64,000 nt of DNA from Notospermus geniculatus (Eukaryota > Nemertea > Pilidiophora > Heteronemertea > Lineidae): positions 40,814 to 104,813 of the forward strand of contig NMRB01000447.1 in NCBI GenBank assembly GCA_002633025.1, read 5' to 3'. The notes beneath the pieces were generated by a model. The model ran no database searches. It saw only the letters and a list, made by a program, of their open reading frames with translations, and was not told the origin of the DNA. Positions 41,601-53,600 of the stretch are shown here, one piece after another (the first letter of the stretch is position 1; every line of letters starts with the position of its first letter). A program made the position numbers and the translations under genes.

Positions 41601-44600
41601 GGTCGGCGACTGGTAGGCTATCAGTTCCTTGCAATCATATTCAATTGCAGGTAGCAGGTTGCAAAGCAAGTCGCATTAAGCAGAAAATCAGCAAAATCAG
41701 TGTGCGCGGACGTCACTCGATGCACGCATACCATATGCGATGAACTGAAGCGTACCTTCCACGTGATGTTCGCAGAAGGTATGCAGATAAAGGTGTGCAA
41801 CGTACTGTACGTAGGCATAAAAAACTCCCAACTGGTAAATTACCTCGCAATCTGAAATGAATACATCCTCCTCTCCCTCTGATGCAGTATGAACTGAACT
41901 GTCATCGTACATCAAGAGCTGTTCAATTCTACTTGATACTGAACTCCCTGATGATATCCTTGATCTCGGCATTTTTTAAATACAACTGGTCAAGCAGCAG
42001 CATTCAAAGGCACATCACACATTTACACAGCACTACCACTGCATGAATACAAAACACTGAAGATGTTCACAGGTCTTATAATGTGCAAGCAAGGTTTATA
42101 CTCTAACCTCTTAGATGTAAAACCAGTTCCAAATATTCCAGTCAAGGCCTAGGACCTCCCACTATTTATGATCTTTTTGAGGGTATTGTGTTTTGGGCAG
42201 TGATCACCAGGTCGTGACACACTCAGTTCGCCATGTAATAGTGTGAGTTGAGGATCACTGATGTAATGCGTGCCACCGTCTCCTGCACCCCATTGTGTGT
42301 CATTGGTAATTGTACAGCTTGGTGACGTAAGATGTGCCATCAAGGTCACAACTGTGGTCAGTTTCTTCAAATTTCTTGCATCAGGAACCCCATTTTCCTA
42401 TAAAAGAGCCACGTCAACCCAAACAATATGTCTTGAATGAGCAAGCAGAAGTTCATGACTTGGCCAACACAATATCTGGCCAATCAGAGAGCAATGCATG
42501 TTCCCTTCTCACTGCATAATAATTGGAGGCGGTCTTGAACCAAGTTAATGAACCGGTTTTACATCTAAGAGGTTAGAGTATATCCCTTAATGGGGTCTCA
42601 GAATGAATCCAAAGAATAAGTAGGTCGATTGGACGTCTGCTGTATTCCTCTGGCATATCACATATATTGTTTTCAGATACGTCTTCCATGAGACAGTACA
42701 GGTTACACGACATCCCCTGCCTGATTTACGAATAGATTAATAGACAAATCAAAGAGCGATATCACAAAGGTGTTTTAGTACTGCAAAGATAGCCAATCCC
42801 AGGAGAAAATGGAAAACACTGTTCATCCCTCAAATCAATTTGAAAGACTAACAACCACAGCTCGCAGAAAAGCCAGCAATGTCCCAAGGTTCCAAGCAAA
42901 GGAGAAGTGGAAACATAAGTTGAATTCTATGAAAGCATCTGACGCAAAGCAACTATATATCTATGAGACCAAAAATTCATATTTCAGTAAGCTATACTCC
43001 AAGTGCATATTCCCCAAACCCAATTAAAAATTCTTTTATTATTCATCTTATACTATTACCCTCTGCATGGTTGCCCTTGAGCCAAACAGAGGAATGCACC
43101 AAAAAATTGGAATTGAGTACGATTTTTCTGCATGCTGTGAATGCCATTGAGCAAGGCCTAATTTTATATTGGCTAACTCATGTAACTGCCTTCAGCAACA
43201 TCCATAACAAATTCCATGGGAAAGGCTTTTGCGTATTTCAAAGCAAACAGTACAAAAGATGCAGTTCCGTATGGAGTTCAAATATTGTTTGACGAAATAA
43301 GGAAGGAGAGAATACGGTATATTGATTTTGAGATATTTTCAGTCAGCTAAGTATCAAATCTCACAAAACAAATTACACCTACACACATCCCAAAGAGAAG
43401 CAAAGACCTTTATCAGTTCATGCAGTCCCATGGAAACACGGCTGTCCCAGCTTTTGCAGGTGAGGCATACATGTATGTGACCTTCAACAGCAAAATCAGG
43501 CACATGTCGCTCTGAGCTTGGCAGGTTGAGACCAAAATGTTTGTCAGTTTCAATATTGTCCGTCTATTATGAAATCTAAAATGATCTGTTTCTTCCATTC
43601 TCTCCTGCTGTCATAAGTTCGTTGAGGCTCAACTTCTGAGCGACATGCGACATGCGCCTGGTTTTGCTGTGGAAGGTCACAAATGTGACCCGCTCTGGCA
43701 AAAGCAAAGCATGTCGCTCAGAAGGTGAGCCTCAATGAACTAAGATGACACCAGGAGAGAGTGGAAGAAATAGATTGCTTCAGATTTCATAATGGACAGA
43801 CAATACTGAAACTGACAAACATTTTGGTCTCAACCTGCCAAGCTCAGAGCGACATGTGCCTGATTTTGCTGTTGAAGGTCACATACATGTATGCCTCACC
43901 TGCAAAAGCTGGGACAGCCGTGTTTCCATGGGACTGCATGAACTGATAAAGGTCTTTGCTTCTCTTTGGGATGTGTGTAGGTGTAATTTGTTTTGTGAGA
44001 TTTGATACTTAGCTGACTGAAAATATCTCAAAATCAATATACCGTATTCTCTCCTTCCTTATTTCGTCAAACAATATTTGAACTCCNNNNNNNNNNNNNN
44101 NNNNNNNNNNNNNNNNNNNNNNNNNNNNNNNNNNNNNNNNNAAGTGTGGCCTAACGGGCCAGAAACAATTCATTAACGCTAGGCTATCATCCTTTGACAC
44201 TTTTAGCATTCATTAACGCTGGGCTGTCATGTCTGGCTAATTGACCCTACTACATTGAACACCTTGCTGAATAGGTTACCAGAAGTATTTGAGAGAAATC
44301 GGCAAAGCAAGGACTGACACAAATTCTTTCTTTACTCTCTGCAATCCTACGTTAGATGAAAGTTGCAAGACAAAGAGACAGAAGCTCAAGTGCATCAAAA
44401 AGAGCCTACTTTGAGAGTTCCGAATGATGAAGGATTACCAGACTCTTTCTCAGACTGAGTTGGATATGTCATCCAAGCCACACAATTATCATGAACAGGG
44501 TCTTATTTCCACGTGGACAAAAGGTAACCTGGGGCAATTTACTGGGATGCGCGGAAGGGATACTCAATTTTCCTACTTATTCCGACCACAGAGTAAGAGG

Positions 44601-47600
44601 AGGTGGCAGACTATAAGCCAATTGGTCAGACGTCAAAGCAAGCTGTGTTCGTTTCATTGCTACAGGGTGTCCTTCAGGAAAAGGAAGACAAGGGGTTGAC
44701 ACCATTTATTGCACCGTGCTGCTTGTTGGTTTATGTTTCCCCCGAAAAATTTCCTCATAAAAGTTGATGCATGGCCGACACATCAAACGACTGTCAAATA
44801 CATTTTCTCTCACTCCTTGATCACTTTCACTGTGATTTTAGGCCTACGTATATAGTGTATTTTTACATCTTAGAGGTCACTCAACAATGTTCTCAACAAT
44901 ATTCGCAGGGTTGGGTTTTCTGAAATCGAAAAACCACATCTCAACAAAATATGTCCATCCAGTTTGCTGCATATTTTTTTGTCACTTCCCTTAATATAGT
45001 GGGAGTCCATGTTCCCATTCCAATGATATCTATCATACCCTATTAAATGTATATATTATTATATATCTGACACAATCTGCTGTTTTGTAGGTTAAGAATG
45101 TTAACATCAGCAATGAGTGCCATAGACCAACCAGATATTTACAGATGGACATCACTCTACAGTGGAATCACAGTCGGCTTTAAATGTATATATTATTATA
45201 TATCTGACACAATCTGTTATTTTGTAGGTTAAGAATGTTAACATCAGCAATGAGTGCCATAGACCAACCAGATATTTACAGATGGACATCACTCTACAGT
45301 GGAATCACAGTCGGCGACCACCTCAGTAACGCGACCAAGCCGCAAACATGACCACTAACCCACTGTCCCAAATGGTGTCTTCTTTATTTCCCATTTAAAG
45401 ACCCCCGCTAAGCCGACCACCCCGGTATCCAGACCACGACCACTGCTTTTGTTCTCCCAAGTGACACTTTCGACCCTGGTAACCCGACCATAAACACCCT
45501 AATTGCCCTAATCAGGGCTAATTAGCCTGAGACAATCGCGATTACCAATTAGGCCTTACACTAACAATGGGCGCAACATACCAAGAAAGTTAGCAAACAA
45601 CTCACTGACAATCAAGAAGCCATCAATAATATAAACAAAACAACTAGACCAGCTGATCGACTGATCATCGAGTTATATTAGGCAGGCAGGATCTGCCGAT
45701 GGCCACCGACGATCATGTCTCGGCAGCTGGCTCTCAGGCCTGATCTCAGTAATGCAACCACCCCGCTAACAGGACCACTTGAGCAATGTCCCTCAGTGGT
45801 CGTGTTACCGGGGTTCCACTGTAGTTACTTTCAATTATAGAATGTTTGGTATCCATCCACAGATTCAAGATCTGTAAACATCAAATGAAGCCCAGAAGAT
45901 AGGCCTAGGTGAAATAGGAAATTTCTTGGTGCAGATAATTATTAAGATCGATGTTACATCAACTGAGCATCGATCAACCCAGGAGATTTAGTTAAACAAA
46001 ACCCAATCTCAATATACATGTAGATGTATGTACATACCAGTTTCGCCACGAATCTGCCCAGAATAATTGACTCAAGAATAATGGATGAAGTTGCTGCCAT
46101 GACTAGGGATTTCAAATGATTTCTGAAGACCGTGCAATCCTCAGTGCAACAAGACCGACACAATACTTGTGAATACAGAAAGAAAACAGGCCAAGAGGGC
46201 AGCAGATATAACACACAGGTATGCCAAGATATCAAATTTGTATTATGATTGGGCCATCGGCATCATTTTTTATTTTGCCTTCGAAGCAAAGAGTTCAAGG
46301 ATAGGGAAACATTGATGTTCTCTTGAAGAAAACGGAGGGCTGTATGCACGGGTCGAACTTCAGCCACACTTTCATTAAAGTCTGACTTTTCTCAATGCTT
46401 CTAGCAAAGAGAAAGTCTTACTAAGCTACTTGGCCAAAGTCTGACCTGTGCATACCGCCCTGAAAGAAAAATCACACTTTTCAATGGTATATCGTTGATG
46501 TAGGCCTAATGTTGCAAAATAAAATGAATTTTTCTCAAAAACCATTCCAAACAACAGAACAGAATTTCTATAAGCCAGCAAAACTGAATCAATGCTGAAC
46601 ATTACATCTCCAGAAAGTGCATCCAGAGATATTGAATATCTGATCAAACAAACACTATTGACAAAATGGTTACAAGGATTGCCAATCCACACACACACAC
46701 ATCCTCCATGAATTCTCCAGCAGACAGCACAAAAATCCTTCGTTATTGGCAAATACGATTGAAGGTTGTGTTACCACCAACATACAGCTGGGCGAAAATT
46801 GTGCAAGGCAGATAAAGGACATGCTCACTCCATCAGTTGAGTACCCAAGTGAGAGAACCATGTCATGTCCACTGCTGATATCCGCCGCAATGTTTGTATA
46901 GATGGTTTAGGACAGGCTCGCTGTGTCACGAGACTTCCGATAAGGATGATTTTAGGGGCACGAAATGAGATGGTTCCTGGTCTTGAGTGATTGGGAGAAA
47001 ATCTGGTTAGCGTGTTTATTTCTGATTGGACAGAAGCAGGAATGAAGGATGCAAGATTTCATGGATCCATAATTTTTTTGTTGGTGACAGTTTTTATGGA
47101 CAGATGCTGGGCTCCAGATACCAGAATCTGCAATGCAGCCAATTAAGAAAATAAAATCAAATTGGCTCCAATGGTCATTGGCTGCAATTTTTTTTCTTTT
47201 GGATCAAGAACACCAGATATTGGTTACAGTTCTTTTTTATCCAGCTGCCTATCGCAGCCCTGAGATCTTTATAACATGTTATAAGGCAAAGGGAATGGAA
47301 AACAAGTCCAGGGCCATTTTCCCCGGCATTCCCGCAGCTGGTGTCCTTCTCACCAGACCTTATCTGACCTCATATTCAATATGATAGATACAAACGTCAT
47401 CAAATAATCATACACATGGTTGCTCACACGAAATGCTCCAGGTCCACCAACTGCTTTGTTGTTCCATACATAGCCTACATATAGATGTACCAGCCGGTAC
47501 TTGCAATGTTTCCATCAAGTGCTAATAAGCATTAAGATGCTTTTTTACACACCAGCAATTGTGAACTGAAGTGTGCTTCTTGACACACCAGCAACTGTGA

Positions 47601-50600
47601 ACTGATTTAGTAACAAAGTGTGCTTCTTGACACACCAGCAAAAATTGTGAACTGATTCAGTAATATAACAAAAGTTTGCTTCTTGACACACCAGCAATTA
47701 TGAATTGATTTAGTAACAAAGTGTGCTTCTTAACACACCAGCATTTGTGAACTGATAGCAAACATATATTGTCTCTGAATTTTTCAAAATTCGGAGACGA
47801 CTTATGTTTACTATCATTTTGTGTGTCGTTTTTTGTGCTCCAAGTTGGACTGATTTTGTAATGAACTGTGCTTCTTGACACACCAGCACTTGTGAACTGA
47901 TTTAGTAACACCAGTGCTTCTTGACACACCAGCACTTGTGAACTGATTTAGTAATGAAGTGTCCCATAATAAAGTAGACCTATTGATTTTTATGCCGATT
48001 TATTAGCTTGTCGCTTTCAGATATTTCTGCTATAAATGAATTAACTGACTAGAAGGGTCGTATTGATTCCCTTGTCTGGTTCTGCCAGAGCTCCAAAAAC
48101 GAATATTGGGCAGCAAAGTGGCATGATTGGATAATTCCTAGAGGGAATAAGATGGTAATATCAAATGGCACTCGAGGGAATAGGCATTATTCCTTCTCTA
48201 CTTTTCTTGCCAAGCAAATGCCAAAGTACAGATTAATATCTGACTGAACACAAAGTTATATACATATCACCCGAGACAAAAAGATCAATCAGAATCTGTA
48301 AGATACATTGAGAGTAGGTCACTGTGACCTAGTTGTGGTGGTTGAAATTAACTCAATTCATTCCTTTGCCCCTCAAACTCAGTTGTGCAAAATGTAGCAG
48401 TAACTTTGGAGCACCGTTTAATTGAGAAATTATGAAAGATTCCTCTTGAAACTTTTCAAGTAGATCAAAAATCTCAGGAGGGCACTGTCTGACTGCCTTC
48501 TCATTTCACGGTTTGTTAGCATACCTTATGATCAAGCATGATTTAACTGGAATCTTCTTATGCATGGCTTACCAATTACCTATGATCACATCTCTATTCA
48601 CCATGCACTTTGCTGATCAAGATCATCACATACCTCAGGCAAAAGGCTCACACGTATCATATCGATTCTCAAATCAGTGAGATTTTAGTACCAGTACGGA
48701 ATTTGATGACTATAGATGTGGAGCCGCAGCAATTTAAGTAAAAACTGGATAGTTGCAGTGTCATAGTCAAATCGATATTTATTCTAGACATTATCAGTCC
48801 TTTGAGGGACCATCTCAAAATTCATTTGATGTACACAAGATCTTCTTGCGATTCTACAGGTGATATGAGAAAGGAAATCAACAGGTGAAATGTGAAATGC
48901 ACAACAACACACAAAGCTGTACCCTTGGAACCCTCATGACATATTGATGCCAACCATGAACTGACGTTGATGGAGAGAATGAGCAATGGCAATGACTGAA
49001 GGCAATCAGAACTTGAAGCCAAAATGCACCTATTTGGGGGTGATGCTGACAGAAAACCTTTCATTATGATTTCATCTCTGGATGTGTGTTATTGTTATTG
49101 TTCTCCAATTTTGATAAATTTCTAATGAAAATTAACTTGTCCCAAGAGACCATTTTATTGAAAATATTGTTAATAGAAACAGGCATTTGATTTGATATAT
49201 GAACCTCTATTTCATCATGCTCCGGTGATCAAGACTCCTTGTACACTACTGTAGAAAACGCTATGAATCATCATAGAAGATGTGGTGAGACTGACAAGCA
49301 CAAAAATACCCCATCGAATTTGATACACAAAAACCAGAGCAGCACGAACGTCTGATATCTTTCACATTGTTCCTAGGAAATCCTAAATTACTTGGAAGCA
49401 AGGGATATGAATTTGACTTCTCCAATCCTGGTATAAAATTTACTTCCAAAACTCTGAAACTGATAAGTTTTCCCTTGGGCTTGATGAGTAGTCCACAAGT
49501 AAATTCAAAATAAAGCACAAAGAACGACACACAAAATGATAAAATAAGAAAAGTCGTCTCTGAATTTTGCAAATTTTCGACCCCAACTGGGGTCTTCCTC
49601 AGGCACTTTCTAGTAGAGATTCCAGAAAAGACTGAGCTGCAATCTCTACTAGAAAGTGCCTGAGGAAGACCCTGGTTAGGGGTCGAAAATTTGCAAAATT
49701 CAGAGACGACTTTTCTTATTTTACCACAAGTAAATTCCAGAGAGAAAGAATTCAGGAGGCAACATATCCAGTTGCTTGCTTCTTGCTTCTGAATGATGCA
49801 GTTCAACTCTGTGCATTACATGGATGTCCCATTTGATTTATCTGGCCGCTTGGTATGAGATTTATAACCTTGTTTGGCAGAAATCAATATAAGGTTGGCG
49901 GAGAAAATGAGAATGCCGTGGCTGTCACTCACATTGTCTGCGTATCTGTCACAAAATCAGTCCTGCAATTTTTTCTGGTGATGCTCAAACCCTTTATCAA
50001 TCTGTCAAAGAGCCAATAAAAATGTCATAAATAACAATATGCCACTGGGCCAGCCACTCAGCTGTTAACTCAATTTTGTCTCAGAATAAAAAAATAATAC
50101 CATTGACAACACCCAACAGTGTCAGCTCCGAACATCAGGAGAAACGTGATGTATGTTTTGAAATTGCAATGGAGGAATGAAAACAAGGGTATTTCCCCAC
50201 AGGTTCGTTAATCAACAACATACTTTGGAGAAAAGTTGTTAAATGACAAATCATCAATCAAATAACTAATTAAGCTACGGGTTAAAGTTTTTATACTGCC
50301 TTTGGGAATTTCATTATTGGTCCTCATTTTTTAGAGAAGTTACACATACATGTATGGATAGAAGAAACATACTGGGTAAAGAATGCTGAGTTGGAAAATG
50401 TACTGGGTAAAGAACAGTGAACTGAATACCCGGTACATAGACACAGGTATTAATAGCTGCGCTTCCATTACAGCATTTATATCCGGTCTTATTAGTACCG
50501 AAGCCTATCTGCATAGACCGATATTTCACCGCTTGCGCTTCCACTACTGGATTTGAGGTTAGTAAGTTCAGCTACAGATGGCGATACGTGGAGTGAACTG

Positions 50601-53600
50601 TGTATATTGTTCTGGTACTTTTGAGCATGCGCAATGGCGCAAGCGATCTTAAGCCACCTGTCGCCGAACATAACACTACAAAATAGACCCGGACTTATTG
50701 CTATTCCACTAGAGAAAACACCGGTGTTGATCCGCATCTAATTTGATTCGGCGTATACTTGGCTATGCTATCCTAGCTTAACAGATCCGCACTTATTTAG
50801 AACCGGACTTATTAAACACGGACATTCTGTAATGAAAGCAGAATAAGCCCGGACAAATACCAGCTTTTTCTGTAATGGAAGCGCAGCTAGTGATTGATGC
50901 CATTGTTCCAATGCGCAGAGAATTTAACGACAGACCAAACGGTAAATAAAAAGCAAGAACGACAAGAAGAAAGGAGATGTTGACAAAAATAAAGGACAGC
51001 AATGAACTCATACCTTGAATATTGCTCAGTACTATCCTTTCCAAGTGATTATAAATGAGTATTAAGCAACCCAATGGGACACTAATATTTCATGTCACCT
51101 AATTTGAAACAACCCCAGGGATTCTTAAAATCAATTTCAGCTATCTAAAATTGACTGAAAAATAACCATCTGTGAGATCTCAGTAAATTACATCCATCAG
51201 CGTTTAATGACACTTGTTCATGACGAAGTTAATGGGGTAGATAAATTCTGATATCAATTCAACAAATTGCCATAAAATTTCTCCCAGCTTTCAGCAGTCC
51301 AGGTCTCATCACGGCTAGAAACAGAGAGCATAAACATGTTTATCATCTGCTAGCAATGTTTCTGAGCAGTGAACCCATTTGGATGAGAAATTTACCTGCA
51401 TGATAATAATGCTGTGAAGAGGGAGTCACCCACTGGCATACAACATTTCCAATCTGATGTATGAGCAGGGCCGTAGCTAGCTTTTTGGTCCTGGGGACAA
51501 AACACCTCTTTTTGCCATTTTTGTGGCAAAAATCTCCATGAAAAACATGTTTTTGGTGACATCTGGGGAGGCATTTGCCACCTGTCCCTAAGGTGAGTTA
51601 TTACAGCCCTGAGGAATACAGATGTGGTTATTTAGGCCACACTTTTTATATTCATTGGATTACGAAACCTATGTAGGCCGAAACCTATGTAGGTGGGGAG
51701 GGAATAAAAATAAAAATAAAATACAAAAATCTTTGAATTTTTAATATTTCCCTAGTGTTACGTGCTATGCGTCACAGAAATTCAAGGGGGAGGGAATAAA
51801 AAAAGTGAAATGTGGTAAAAAAGAAATAAAACCTTTTATTGATGCAACAGTAGAACAAGTGATAGGGCCTACATAGCGGCCTATATCCTGATACAGGGCG
51901 TCAGCATTTGAATATCTTTTACGTTGCACCTAGTGGTCGGCGGGAAAAAAACAATAACACAAAATAGACCATCGGGAATTTTATTTTTTTTCAACATTTT
52001 CAAAAAAACCTGGGAGGGGGATCCGTAATCCAATAAATAAAAAAAGTGTGGCCTTACCTCCAAGATACCAAGTTTGGCATCTATAAAACTGGTTCTTAAC
52101 CTTTCTAAATCTGTGCCATCAGATTTGTGTACTGGGCAAGATTCATTGAAGGGTTAAATGATGACGGACTTCTCGCTCTCCACTGAAGTACACCATGCTC
52201 ATACATGAACAAATACAACCTCAACACAGTGACAGAGAATTTGCATAGTGTCGCTTCCCCGAGTCGAGAAAGCAACAATACCACAGCCAATTGGGATGTC
52301 TTCGAGCAGCCACTGAACAGTTCTGTGACGCCTGATATAACATTCATGACATTGATAAACTGACTGGATCACACATGAGTGTGATAAGCAAACAGCTAGA
52401 GTCCACTAAGTCAATATCGGACATTTTCCTTGATGAACGAGGTACCGGTACATTATATAAGGGTTTTTTTTACATTTCTTACTCTTCCACAGACAAAATC
52501 AAACTCCCATCCTTATGGTAATGTAATACATGAAGGCCAGATGTTGGCTAAATTGTTGGCAAAAGAGTCAAAGTTGACATCATAATACAATTGTTTCTGG
52601 TTGCAGGACAAGAAGACACGAATTCTATTCCTAAAGCACTCATTACCATTCATTTGTGGTCATCTGTGGTCAATGGTGAATAAAACACACCAAACTGTGA
52701 AGGAATGTTTTCGTTATGCGGCAAAAGAGTACCATAAGAAACTGTCTGCTTCCCATTGGTCCAACAGTGTAAGCCAAGTCTTTTACTACTGGCAATAAGG
52801 AAATTCTGGTGAACTTCATAAAGGGGCATACAGCGGCTAAAACCTGCAGTTTCAGAAGCGTATTTGAAGGAAACAGTGGAAGTCATGTCACGTCATGAGC
52901 AAAAACAGGAAAGTCAGTTAAGTGTCATTGCTCCAGGGCAAAGAGACACATCCAAACTGTCTGAAATGCCAATAGGGGATATTGATGGTGATGCCTGAAC
53001 ACCTCCTCCATCTCCTTTAGCTAAGAAGACGACATAAGACCAGCATTATAGAGCTCATTTGAAACAATTTTTCATCAGCAATCAGTCTGCTGTGCTTGTC
53101 TCTCTGTGTAGCCAACAGAACAGTAATACATGAAAGTGTAACTGTATTTGTAACTCAGATATCTTAAGCCTGGCTTAGGTCGACATTGAGTCTTGAAGCA
53201 ACTCGACGGATCTGTCGCAGATAAAAAAACACCTCGCGCAGGTCGACATTTCAGCAATTGAGAGGAACTTGGAGCAACTGGCAGTTCCTTCAACAGCACA
53301 TCATGTCAACAGCGCGTCTTTCATGTCCTCGGTCCATTCCACTGCCGCCTTTTTTTTTCTTCAGTATACGTCACGTGATTTTCAATGAAATATCCCTGTT
53401 CAAGCAACTGATCAGTTGCAAGAAAGGCGCAGGTCGATCGATCTGAGTGGAACTGGAGACAACTAATCACCAAAAAGTAGAACATGGGCAACTCGCGGCA
53501 ACTGGCGGATCCGGCAATTGCTCAAAGACGCAAGCATGCTCAGGTCGACAAAATCGGCAACTGATCAGTCACTCCGAGTTGCTTCCATCGCCGGAAAGCT

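Noticed and set aside
43413-43946. Near-identical 61-codon frames on opposite strands
   Set aside because: They are the two arms of a foldback element, not a gene pair.
49261-49806. 181-codon minus-strand frame
   Set aside because: Its central part is the inverted hammerhead-like repeat; no protein family resemblance.
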